DNA of 64,000 nt, from positions 9,116,501 to 9,180,500 of the forward strand of contig CM072347.1 in assembly GCA_036874045.1 (NCBI GenBank). Direction: 5' to 3'. Source of the DNA: Cymodocea nodosa. Its lineage: Eukaryota; Streptophyta; Magnoliopsida; Alismatales; Cymodoceaceae. The translations under genes and the position numbers were made by a program. A model generated the notes under the pieces. The model saw nothing but the letters and a program-made list of their open reading frames with translations, ran no database searches and was not told where the DNA came from. Shown here one piece after another: positions 35,550 through 46,212 of this stretch (position 1 is its first letter; each line of letters starts with the position of its first letter).

Positions 35550-36776
35550 CTCTTTTATTTGATCCACGAGAATTCTATGCCTTTTATATTGTATCTTCAT
35601 TTCATGCATATCCTTCACGTTTAACCACTACTAGTTTTCCACTTCTCCACGTCTTTTCTTTTTCCTTCATCGAAACACACATGTTCTAACCCACATTTAT
35701 ATTTCGAATTTTCTTTAATCATCAGTCCTGGATCTCTGAAAAATTTCCTACAAAATAAACTTTCTCGTCCAAAAATTTTTCATTAGTGTAATAAGAAGTC
35801 GTTACTTTAATGTTAATTAAACGAGTAACACAAGTATATATATATAACTTAACGTTTCTAACTTAACGAATTCACCATATGTCATTTCACGTGACAAGTA
35901 CTGTAGCTAACTCAACGAACTAAGTCTGTGGTGTTATGCTAACTCAACGAACCAACTTAACCTTTCTTTCGGAAGATTAAACGATAACTCACCGAAAACA
36001 ATTTAAGTTTCGGATAGTTATAGATGTAAGTCACCAAAAAACTCTTTATATTATAAAACTAGTGAGACACATGTCAAGACCTGAAAACATGACTTAAGTT
36101 ACCTTTCAGATAATTACGACTGTAAGTCTCCAAAAAAAAACTTTAACTCACCGATTCAGTAATAAACAAATGTTTTTATAATAAGAATTTTACCACGTGC
36201 AAAAATAACAACTTAAGTTTATAACGCTAACCTAACGCGTTCCCTTAGTGTTCAATATAGCAACTCAACGCGTTTAGTTATGTTAACTTAATGAGTTAAA
36301 TATGTGCACCTCACGTGATACAATACAACATTCGTAACTTATAATTTCACCACGTGTATAACACTAACTTAACGAGTTCATCTCTTCTTTTACTCACTAA
36401 CTTAATGAGTTATCACGTGACCTATTTTAACCTTTAAGCCTCTAACTTAACAAGTTCTCACGTCACCTCTATACAAATAAAACTCTAACTTAACGAGTTG
36501 TCTAAACGTGCACTGTTCATGATACAGAAGATATAACTTTAAAACATATCATGTTTTTCAATAAAAACACACGTTAACTTAACGTTTAGCTAAATGAGAA
36601 ATTAATGCAATAAAATGACTAGTTATTAACTTCAGATCCAATATAGACAAGTATTTATATCAGTAAGCTTTTTCTGTATTAATTGATGATTTTAATTTCT
36701 TTTCACAAGCAATAGTAATTGAGAAAATATGATTATTTTCATTCAGCACACATCATCAAAATAAAAATACTCAACA
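35550..36776 (-). repeat. Antisense copia-2-type LTR fragment inside copia-3
   Basis: The reverse complement matches the copia-2 LTR from its start (TGTTGAGT at 36776) to about base 1080. The last 500 bp of the LTR are missing at the left end, next to the broken copia-3 primer site. It holds about 200 bp of extra sequence at 35955-36165, with TCGGATAGTTA-type modules in place of the tandem array. Confidence 0.85.
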
Positions 36777-36782
36777 GAGATC

Positions 36783-38302
36783 ATGACATCTTTTCACAGA
36801 GAGGGTCAGAACATCCATTGTCCTCCCTTGTTTGATGGTATTAACTATAATTACTGAAAAAATAGGATGGAATGTTTCCTTAGAAGCTCAGATGTGAGTC
36901 TATGGAAAATGGTGGTTCTAGGAACACCTATTCCACCTAGTCATGAGGATGACTAGATTGAGGAGGATGAGAGAATCATCCAAATGGATGCTCAAGGGTT
37001 GAATATTATTTACTATGCCTTATCTGCTGAACAATATAACAAAGTTTCAGCTTGTAAATCTGCTCATGAGGCTTGGAACACTCTTCAAATAACCTTTGAA
37101 GGAACCGGCCAAGTGAAAGACACAAAAATCAGCATTTTACTTAGAAAGCTTGAATTATTTAAAATGCTTGATGATGAAACAATTATTGATATGTTTGCTA
37201 GATTCATTGAGATTATTAATGGCTTAAGAGGTTTGAGAAAGGAATTTTCTATCTGTGAACAGGTGTAGAAAATCCTTAGAAGCTTAACTATGGAATGGAA
37301 GCAAAAGTCCACATCTATACAAGATTCCAAAGACCTCAACAAATACTCAGTAGAGGATCTGATGGGCAATCTGCTGGCCCATGAAGTTCAAATGAAAGAA
37401 TGGAAAGATGAGGAAGGAAGTGCTAGAAAGAAAACAGAAACAAAGAAAGAACTAGCCTTTCCATCAACTCAAGAACTTCAAAGCTCGGATGATGATGAAG
37501 TTGTGCTATTGGCTAGAAAATTCAAAAAATGGATGAAGAAAAAGAACCAAGCCAGCACATCAAAAAGTAATGCTCCAATATACTTTAAATACAAGAAGTA
37601 GGGACATATACAACCTGATTGTCCACTACAACTAGAAGAAGAAAAAGAAATGAAGAAGAAGAAGAGGAGCTACAAAAAGAAAATGCTACTTGGGATGACA
37701 ATAGCTCTTCTAGTAGCTCATCTAGCTTAGATGAAGAGGTACTAGTAAATGTGTGCTATACAACACAAGAGGTATGTTCCACTTCATCTCAAAGTGATTC
37801 TAATGTAGACAATGATAATCTAGATGTAAATATTCTTTTGTCTATTGTTGATAGTTTATATGTTAAATGCAAAAATTATAAAAAGGAAATTAAGCATTTA
37901 ACTGCATGTTTAGATGAAGCACATACTGAACTTGAAAATTTGCATGTTAAAGATAGAAAATGCAATAATGATGAATTGATAAATGAAAATGAAAAATTGA
38001 AATATGAAATTACTGATCTTAAAAATAATGTGTATAAATTTACCAATGGACAGAAAGGATTAGATCAAATCATTGATTCTCAAAGATATAGTTTAAATAG
38101 ATTTGGCCTAGGGTATGCTACTCCACAAGAAATACCCTACTATGGTGGTGTTATCCGATCTTACAGAGATGGTACAACAGTGTTTGCCATCAAAAGAAGA
38201 TCTAGATCAATGTGGCTGCCAAAAGGTAATAAATTAAATATTGTTAGGACTAACACTTATGGACCCAAGAAAGTATGGATACCAAAATCTATATCTGTTT
38301 AA
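36783..38302 (+). pseudogene. Copia-3 gag
   Basis: The ATG at 36783 opens a SIRE-like gag: MTSFHREGQN, LFDGINYNY, then QGLNIIYYALSAEQYNKVSA, the UBN2-type core, and SARK-type basic linker. Stops include TGA in place of Trp after NYNY, TAG at about 37266 and TAG near 37600. The zinc knuckle is damaged (YFKYKK*GHIQPDC, both first Cys lost). The acidic-Ser tract and coiled coil (37619-38302) end KKVWIPKSISV with TAA, the same place as the gag-pol stop of copia-2. Pol is missing: other LTR sequence begins near 38395. Confidence 0.87.
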
Positions 38303-38394
38303 ATTGCAAAATTGAATTATTCAGTAGAAGCAGCTAATCTATAGTGTTAAATTATTTTCTGCAAATCAATGGTATGATCAATTAGAGAATTAAA

Positions 38395-39371
38395 ACCATC
38401 CACCATCCATTGGAGGTCTGTGAGGATACTCTCTAGATGTCAGATCGATTTCGAGTCAAATACAATGACAAACAACTATTGTAAAGAGTTATCGTGTCAT
38501 AAGAAGGAAAGATATTTCACTAAGCATCGAATCATCTCTCAAGAGACAATAAAGCTTCTAGCCTTGGTTTTAGGTTGATGTTGCTATGCTGAAGAGGAGA
38601 TCAACTTACAAAAGTCTAGGTTCGCAATCCAATAGGGAGAGGAGTACTTGACAATAAGTGTTTAAGTTTTCAATAGTGTAATCACATTGCATGTAGTGAC
38701 AAAAGTTTTTCTTACTATCGATAGAGAATTTTACCATTCACCATTCGCTCATCTGAAAGAACAAAAACAGAAACAAAACTCATTATTTGTGTTTTATGCT
38801 TATTAAATCTATGTTGTATCATTTGTGTTTGTATTGTAAGTATTGTTTAATGTTTTATGTTTATTTAATTTCAGTTATAGAAAATCTTATTTTAATACAA
38901 ATCTTGGCAATCTTGAATTAAGAAAATCTACTATTGGATTTATTGAATATTAAAATCGATCGATGATAAATGTAAGATGAATTAGCATCTAAGAGATTGA
39001 TTAATTGGTGTTGTTTGTAATATATAGAATCACCCAATGAATGGTTGTATTCTTCTACAAACTACAATTTTAATTATAAGTTACCTGAGAGCTCGTTGAG
39101 TTAAACATAACTATATGAAATAAGTTCATTGAGTTAACTATAATCAATGGAGTGAGCATATTATGAATATATATTATATCCTAGCTATGAAAATTTATTA
39201 AGCAAAGTGATTTTGATAGTTCCCTATGGGATCGACCTATACTTGCACACTTATATGATAGACATTATGCACTTATAGTTAATTTAACGAATTGGATTTA
39301 ATATCTTGTTCATGAACATTGTTTGCTTACTTATAAAAGAAAAAAATATTTAAGTAAACAAGATCAAGACA
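38395..39371 (+). repeat. Gypsy LTR-2, third part
   Basis: It resumes in the leader block (equivalent to 23505 onward) and runs to the LTR end, proposed at 39371 ('caagaca'). About 280 bp between 34006 and this piece are missing. The next bases, AGAAA, resemble AGGAA before LTR-2 at 23856-23860, which would fit an old target duplication with one change. Confidence 0.65.
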
Positions 39372-39636
39372 AGAAACAAAACAAAATCAAAAATAAAACA
39401 AAACTTATTATCTATTTTTATGTTTATCAAATCTATGTTGTATTGTTTATGTTTGTATTATTAGTATTGTTGAATGTTTTATGTTTATTTTATGTCAGTT
39501 ATAGAAAATAATATTACTAATTGTTTAAACTAGGTAATATAAATCTCTGAAATTGTGATTGACAAAATCTATTGTTTGGAGTATTTAATGCAAATAAAAT
39601 CAATGATGAATGTAATATGAAATAGCATTTGAAAGC
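39372..39636 (+). repeat. Probable remainder of gypsy LTR-1
   Basis: This 265-bp stretch repeats 38760-39010 ('acaaaacttattat', 'tctatgttgtat', 'cagttatagaaaat'). The simplest explanation is that it is the outer LTR-1 continuing after the LTR-2 insertion. Confidence 0.6.
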
Positions 39637-40290
39637 TGTAGGATTGAATGGCTACACAAGAGGGAGGGTGAATTGTATTTTTCAACATTTTCAATCATAA
39701 TTGAAACTTCAAAATTAAAAACAAGTTGAGACACTATTTTAATCAAATCATTTTATTCAAGGTTTCAATTACAATATACAATTCAATTCTCCTCAGAAAT
39801 TATAGATGTAATTATATAACGATACTATGTTTCATCTAATCAATTTCATAATTACAAATAAAGAAAACTAATTTACAGAATTTAAAACATTTCTCTTTGT
39901 TTGAGATTTTTCTTCTTCTTCTTCTTTTTCTTCTTTTGCAATTCCTTAGTGACAAATATCTGACTTTCTCTACTTCACCGAACTTGCTTTTTGCTGATTC
40001 TTCAAATCTTTAGTGACATATATCTGACTTTCTCTTCTTCATTGAATTTTCTTCTATCTAAGAGCTTTTTTCCCCGAAGAGGTGTTTTGATCCTTGAAAA
40101 TATATTTCATTTGGTGTGCAGGGATGATTGATCAACGAGAATTCTATGCCTTTTATACTGTATCTTCATTTCATGCATATCCTCCATGTTTAACCACAAT
40201 TAGTTTTTCACTCTTCACATCTTCTCTTTTTCCTTCATCGAAATACACACGTTCTAACTCACATTTTCCTTTTGAATTTTTCTTTAATCA
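39637..40290 (-). repeat. Antisense 3' part of a copia-2-type LTR
   Basis: The reverse complement matches the last 650 bp of the copia-2 LTR (9907-10603), from 'tgattaaagaaaa' to CCTACA. The segment begins TG and ends CA on the + strand and is flanked by TGAAAGC on both sides (39630-39636 and 40291-40297). The open frame at 40094-40342 lies mostly in this LTR. Confidence 0.8.
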
Positions 40291-41545
40291 TGAAAGCATA
40301 AACATAATACAACTTTCCTCTTGTAGATATGGCAACTCTTAAATCTTCAAGTAATAGCTTTGTTGCCTTAGAGTTCCTTTTGATGACTTTTAGCTTTCGT
40401 TCTTCATGTATCTTCAAGTCTTCTCAAAATTTTCTCTCTAGAGTTTTTTCCGAAAGGGAACTCTCCTACAAACATCGATTTTACTCAATTTATATTTCAT
40501 TGAGAAAATATAATTGTTTGCACATAATCCTACAACACATTCTTTCTCTTCTAGATTTTCTACACCCACTTACTACATGATCATCGAGACATATCTAGTT
40601 CGTGGAGTTAGCAAAACTCAACGGACTTACTTTATGGACTTAACCGTAACTCAATGGACCTACTTCGTGGAGTTAACTTTATTCAATGAACCTACTTCGT
40701 GGACTTAACTTTACTCAATGAACTTACTTCGTGGAGTTAACTTTTTCGAACCACGATCTTGAATCTTGATTTTGTCAAATCAATCTCTAATTGCCATCTA
40801 TAAATATTTTGACTGAGTCTTTTGTAATATGGTGAAACGTGTGTATGTTTACGTGTGTGTCATGTGTCATCTACAAAACAAATAATCTTGTACCAAAACT
40901 TTGATTAAATAAAACTATAACAATTTAATACATTCATTAAAGTCCTAACATTATAGCCCTTTATAGAGTTATGCCCATAACTTTACGAACTTATGCAAAG
41001 CAGAATATTGCAAACATCCATAAACTTATCTCCTTAACTTTACAGACTCCTACAAGCTGACATGTGTAAAAAAAATTCTATATCTTTTTATAAACTACCT
41101 ATACTAGACTTATAACTTTACAAAGCCCCTTAGGAAATAACCTTACGAAGGTCCATCAAGTTATCCTAATAATATTACGGATTCTATATATATCATAAGT
41201 TTATGAAGGTCTGTAATGTTAAAGTCATATCTTTACAAACTTAAGACTTAACTTATATAACTCCATAACTTTATGGTTGTTCATCAATTTATCATCTTAA
41301 CTATATGAGTTGCCATAAAATTATATACTTAAATAAAATTTAGAGTTTAAACCACAGTCATAAGTTAAATAAATTTTTTATTATACTTAAACATTATGGA
41401 CTTGATATTATTTATGAAATTCATCACTTTGCATACTTAAAAATCATTTTGTCACTCATCAAAATATATCAATATTAATGAATAAGAACATTATCCCTAA
41501 CAAATAGATCCACCTAAAATTTGACATTGATAGTAAGAATATTAT
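40291..41545. other. Unassigned AT-rich DNA with motif clusters
   Basis: At 40598-40745 there are repeated 'cttcgtggagttaac' units facing 'actcaacgga'. Between 40950 and 41400 there are many 'taactttacgaac'-like short repeats. The open frames at 40329-40580 and 40514-40708 are not recognisable proteins. No gene is supported. Confidence 0.5.
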
Positions 41546-41776
41546 CAGGATCAACAAGAACAACAATCACAATGGATAGAATAATCACAACTTGAACAAC
41601 AACAAAGACAACATACAGTATACAAACAACACATAGATAGACATACAAAACACATACAACAACCTCCACAAGCCCAAACTACAGATTTAGATCAAAAAAT
41701 AATTGATCAAGTAAATAGAGTTAGTATATAAATAGCACAGAAAATTTCAGATACTCTGTTAGATATTTTTAGATGA
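41546..41776 (+). pseudogene. aORF Gln-rich tail remnant
   Basis: The translation is Gln-rich (QQEQQSQWIE, SQLEQQQRQH), followed by QAQTTDLDQKIIDQ and AQKISDTLLDIFR, then a stop. The order and ending match the copia-2 aORF tail (QQTQLPPDLD, then ISDILRRGR). It is the only surviving coding part of another copia element, whose 3' LTR is probably at 43209. Confidence 0.7.
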
Positions 41777-41890
41777 CAAAGAAGCTTGTGAAAACAAATT
41801 ATGTATTAACTAATATCATAAATTATAATTTGTTGCCAACAATAAATAATTGTTGTATTTATTTCATTTATATATTGCAAACAATTATTA

Positions 41891-43036
41891 TTTTTAAAAG
41901 GACCTCTAGATTTTGATAATGAAAAAATCAATGTGAGGAATCAAATTGTATTTCTCAAGCTTAACAGTTCAGCAAGAGAGCAGAAGTTGATACAAACAGT
42001 TCAAAGTGTGCTGCAAGTGATAAAAAGGATTTTAGAAGGTTACCAGGCTTAACTATCCAGAAGAGATATATTTTCGGTGAGTTACCAGTCTAAGTATCCG
42101 AAAAGTAATATAAAGTAGTAGCAATACTATTGGAAAGTTAGAAGAACAAGTATCTGAAAGTAGAAGGCTTTCGAAGAGTTAGAAAGATGGATGTATGAAG
42201 AATCGAAAAGTTACTATAGCTAACTATCCGAAACTTAAGTCATTGAATTTCCCACATGTAGAAATCCAAACAGAAGCTTAAAAGAAGAATCGGAAAGTTA
42301 CTGGAGCTAACTATCTGAAATTTGAAGAGTTTCGATGAGTTATAGGTATAACCGTCTGAAACTTAAGTTATTCTATTATGCACGTGCTAAAATAAGAAAG
42401 CAGTCGAAAACTTAAAAAAGGATTTTGGAGGATTACCGTAGTTAACTATCCGATAGTTAAAGAACAGTTCAGTAAGTTACAACTGCAAGTATTCGATCGA
42501 AAGATAGCTCATATGTACGATCTGAAATCCTACATGGCAGAAAGACTTAAGTGACTTTTCGGTAGGTTACTATTGATTTTTGGAGAGTTACATGGCTAAG
42601 CCTCCGAAAAACTCAAGAAATCGAAAAGGTATGGGTCAAATCTTTGAGATCAAATCATCATCAGCATATACAGACTCAAATTTAGAAGCTCATCACGCAC
42701 TCAACTCTGATACATTCAAGCAAGTGTTTTACTAAAGTACAAGGATCAAAAACTTCAAAGAAATATTGGTTGGAGCTACGACCTGAAAGCTAAATCAGAT
42801 TGGTTGGTTCTTGCTTTAACCTTAAAGCAAGTATTTGTAAGTTTTAGAAAGTTTAGTAAAGCCCAAGTATCTCTTGGGGGTGGACTAGCCGTTAGTGGTG
42901 AACCACCTAAAAAACCTTGTGTACATTCATTTTATTCTATGCTTGCAATTTTGCTTTATTATTTAATCATTCATTTACAAAGAAACAAATTTTATTACCA
43001 TTCATCCCCCCTCTAGTAAGCCATCAAGTCCTAACA
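41891..43036 (+). repeat. Family G LTR, probably solo, eroded start
   Basis: From 'aaaaggacctctag' (compare TTAGGACCCTAG) to 'caagtcctaaca', it follows the copia-3 LTR with deletions and has inverted motif pairs at 42200-42470. No polypurine tract precedes it and no gag follows. I could not find a matching target duplication. Confidence 0.75.
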
Positions 43037-43208
43037 ATTTCAACAGTTTATATCCATGCTTAATTTTTGCATGTTTGAAGTTCTTTTTGAATTATATACT
43101 TAGCACATTTTATTCTTCCTTATGTGATATTTGCTTTTTATAATGCCAAAAAGGGGAAGAAAGATTATTTGACTTATTAGGTTTTGTCATCATCAAAAAG
43201 AAGAAGAT
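43037..43208 (+). other. 3' spacer and polypurine tract of an eroded copia element
   Basis: 'aaaaggggaagaaag' near 43149 and 'aaaaagaagaagat' at 43195-43208 mirror the paired purine tracts before the copia-2 3' LTR. The shared phrase 'ttttgtcatcatcaaaaag' links the two elements. Confidence 0.65.
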
Positions 43209-44364
43209 TGTTAGGAATTTTGTTTTGGTGATGAATATTTTATTAAAGTCTATAAATAAGTTTAAATAAGTCAAGTATAATAGTCAAATAGTTAGACGTT
43301 AACAAGTTTTAGTTTTCGAAAAGTTTTACTTAAATTTTGAATAATTAACTTTCAAATAGTTAAGTTTCAGATAATTAACTTTTGGATAGTTAAGTTTCGG
43401 ATAGTAAACTTTCAAATAGTTTTAACATTTTTAGTTAGTCTAAGAGTTATGTTAAAAACTCATATAGTTAAGTTATTTACACGTGTGTTTTTAACGTTTT
43501 AAGTTTTCACATGTTTTCTATGTATGTTTGATAAAGAAAAGTCAAAGAGTTAGATAACTATTCAAGTTTTTATTCACATGGATGGATAATTGTTCGAGTT
43601 TTATAAAATGACTAATGAATAGATAAGTTTTGTTGTTTTTAGTCATGTGTTTTGTAGGTAGAAGAATTCAAAGAGTTATGGATAAGTGTTCGAGTTTTTG
43701 CAAGTCTTAAGTAATAAGTGTTCGACTAAAGTAGTGACTTAAAAGATATTTTACAAATCTTTAAGAAGAAGAATTTCAATTATTCTACGATAGGAGATCA
43801 TGGATAATTTAAATTTGTATTATGAATTATGGATTAAGTAGATGAACATGAAGTTATAGTTCTACTGCTATAAATAAAAGACATGAGCTAACACTACAAG
43901 AATCCCACAGAAAATCTAGAAATTCTCTAACATCAGAAAGAGGTCGAATCTCAAGCAATTTTAGAAGAATAGCTACAATAAAGGAAGTCTAGGAGATTTG
44001 AAGATAGGAGAAAAAGAGATACAAAAGTTGAGTAAGAGAAAAGAAAATCAGAAGAATCAAAAACTAAATGCAAAGGCTTAGGTTTGATTATACAATTCAA
44101 ACAATATTAGAATAAGGTTTTTATTTTATATTTGAATTGTATCTTGAATTATATTGTATCAGAATCAACAAACAAGGAATTGTGCTTAAAAACAATTGTA
44201 AATTTTTTCTTTAAGTGAATAAAAATTAGAATAATATTTGTGAGTGTCTTGTACTTTTATTTTATCTATTGAAAATTTTTAATTTCTAAAAACATAATTC
44301 TTATGATATTAAGATCTATGTACTTTATTTAATTCTCTAAGAGAGGTACAAGAAGTGTTAACCA
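43209..44364 (+). repeat. Copia LTR (family D)
   Basis: It starts TGTTAGGAATTTTG after a polypurine tract, and the end is proposed near 'gtgttaacca'. TCGGATAGTTA-like copies lie at 43375-43430 and 43550-43640. It is most likely the 3' LTR of the element whose aORF tail lies at 41546-41776, because the family-G LTR between them looks like a later insertion. Confidence 0.65.
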
Positions 44365-44459
44365 TATATATATTGCAGCATAATCAATTTCTTTTTTCTA
44401 TTATAAGTCAATAGTGTCTTTTGGATGCATTATACTGCAGCATAATTAGTCAATTGAGA

Positions 44460-44582
44460 TCAATGTGAGCCAAACCATCCCTCGTCCTCACCAGGCATCC
44501 AAACGTCAAGATCCTTCACGATCACAACTTTCCTTATCTTATTTGCAAACATTGCAATCTTAGCATCATCAATAAATAACAT
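44460..44582 (-). CDS. Possible host coding fragment, unknown
   Basis: This 40-codon minus-strand frame starts MLFIDDAKIAMFANKIRKVV and ends with a Trp/Gly/Glu-rich stretch and TGA. Its composition is unlike the retroelement remnants and looks protein-like, but I do not recognise a family. It lies in the low-copy-looking stretch near U2 snRNA and could be an exon or pseudogene piece. Confidence 0.25.
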   Translation of the reverse strand: MLFIDDAKIAMFANKIRKVVIVKDLDVWMPGEDEGWFGSH

Positions 44583-44862
44583 GGTAAGGAAAAACAGTAT
44601 ATGCAGTTTTGATGGGAAGTCAGAAAAACAAAATGAGTGGTGTCAGATCATTAGAAAGTCACATAGATGAGGGTTGAGTCAATAGATAAGTCCAATCACA
44701 GAATATGTAAGCACTTCACGTGTCTGAAGGAATTCCCACCTCACTGATCAACCACAGAGTGACATGAGATCCCATACGTGCTCCATGGAGTCTCCTTCCA
44801 ATGTAACCATTGAAAATAGTAAAAAAATTTCTTAGATTCTCTACTATTATTGTTGTTTGATG

Positions 44863-44988
44863 TTAAACATGTTCATCTAATTTACCCTTGTCACCACAAA
44901 CTTGCCTTCCATCTAATTTCTTATATGATAACCAAACCTCATCATCTGAATCTTGTCCGATAGTTGGGTTCTCGTAACCTGAAGACAT
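44863..44988 (-). CDS. Possible host coding fragment, unknown
   Basis: This 41-codon minus-strand frame starts MSSGYENPTIGQDSDDEVWL and continues with a Lys-rich segment to TAA. It looks more protein-like than chance AT-rich frames. It lies about 120 bp after the 3' end of U2 on the same strand. No family is recognised, and it may be chance or a gene fragment. Confidence 0.25.
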   Translation of the reverse strand: MSSGYENPTIGQDSDDEVWLSYKKLDGRQVCGDKGKLDEHV

Positions 44989-45106
44989 CAAAGCCCGTGC
45001 CAATGAAAGCCGATGACGTTACAATAAAATATTCATAAGATGGCTTGAAATCTTCAATTCTAAATTATATATTTGAAGAAAAAAAGAATTCAAAATTAGT
45101 TTTTAT

Positions 45107-45302
45107 AGGGGTGCGCCAGAACCTTGCAACGGTGCAATGCATGGACAACGTTTGAAGGCCCTGGTAGCAAGCTACCATTAGGAGCCTTTACCCCAAGAAA
45201 AATTAATTCAATATCATGTGAGCCGATGACCCACGTATCAGATATTAATCTGATAAGAACAGATACTAGACTTGATCTTAGCCAAAAGGCCGAGAAAGGT
45301 AT
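45107..45302 (-). ncRNA. U2: U2 spliceosomal snRNA gene
   Basis: The minus strand from 45302 reads ATACCTTTCTCGGCC, then TTTTGGCTAAGATCAAG, the conserved 5' domain of plant U2. The stem-loop IIa region (TATCAG...CTGATA), an Sm-type site (AATTTTTCTTGG) and 3' stem-loops with GGTAGCTTGCTACC follow, ending GCGCACCCC. The length is 196 nt, the usual plant U2 length. U2 pairs with the intron branch site in the spliceosome. One key base differs: the branch-recognition hexamer GTAGTA reads CTAGTA (position 34, plus-strand base 45269). Another change lies in loop IIa (T to A at position 54). Promoter elements are intact. Protein-like open frames across this gene on both strands are not real. Confidence 0.96.
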
Positions 45303-45325
45303 AAGAGTAAAGTAAGAGTTCCTTC

Positions 45326-45335
45326 TTATTTTATA
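45326..45335 (-). promoter_or_regulatory. TATA box of the U2 gene
   Basis: TATAAAATAA on the minus strand lies about 24-33 bases before the U2 start, as expected for a plant snRNA gene. Confidence 0.85.
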
Positions 45336-45368
45336 GGACGGTGATTCCTCTGTACCTTTTTCTTTCAT

Positions 45369-45379
45369 CGATGTGGGAT
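45369..45379 (-). promoter_or_regulatory. Upstream sequence element (USE) of the U2 gene
   Basis: ATCCCACATCG on the minus strand is a perfect match to the plant snRNA USE consensus RTCCCACATCG. It is separated from the TATA box by 33 bp. That spacing is the one that specifies RNA polymerase II in plants; Pol III genes such as U6 are about 10 bp shorter. Confidence 0.95.
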
Positions 45380-45394
45380 TAAAACATCTATGGT

Positions 45395-46212
45395 TCTCAC
45401 ATTTTTTGTACGTTTCCAGCATATATTATTATTATATTACATTCTATCTCTCTATTATATATTTTGTTGCTGTGGACGTTTTTTCAAGTAGGTAGATTCT
45501 CTTCCATGATCATCCGTGAGGATTCTGAAAAGGTTGGTAAGGATTTTCTTAATTACATAAGACATATTTACTAAATCTAATCTAACTCAAGAGATAAAGA
45601 ATAATAATATCGTACAAAGAAATTTATAATGATTTATCAAAAATTGAGATTATGTGTGACGTAATCTACTATGGTTTAGCACAGATTTAGGAATCGTCAC
45701 TTAATCTAATCAAAGGCTAAACATAAAAACATATATGCATGTGCTTAAATAAGGATCGATTGGGCTAGTCTTATGCAAACTAAGAAGGTTCCGATAAGTG
45801 TTTTGAGTACATATGTAAAAAGTGTTAGCACCCCTAAATGTTTAATTTTTTGATCTCTCGATGGTCTAACTTAAGTGCTAAGTAGTATGTCAACGATGCA
45901 TAATGTGCCTAAGTGTAAAATATTTGAAGTAATGAAAAATTAGGCCTATAAGGCTATATTGTATGAATAGAGCTAAGAGCCTAATAAAAGAGTTGTGTAA
46001 ACATTCCACATTTATGTGTAAGTAGGAATATACTTTAAATAGGCCTAATCTAGCTAACTTAGCTATAATGTTGCAAATTAATCAATCCAAACATGACATG
46101 TGACATGATATAATGCATGGCATGTGAATGCATAAATTTTGCAAATGTTAAATGTTTTTTCCTTAAAATAACCCTTACATGGCCTAATTAATGCATGTAT
46201 TTACATTTACTT
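45395..46212. other. Low-copy-looking intergenic DNA
   Basis: No retroelement match within this window, no motif cluster and no convincing open frame. It is probably the original host sequence around the U2 gene. Confidence 0.5.

Noticed and set aside
40329..40580. 83-codon plus-strand frame, possible host gene
   Set aside because: No domain, no homologous landmark, and it is surrounded by LTR debris and motif repeats.
45096..45422. 108-codon minus-strand and 63-codon plus-strand frames
   Set aside because: They overlap the U2 snRNA gene, whose RNA structure and promoter explain the conservation.
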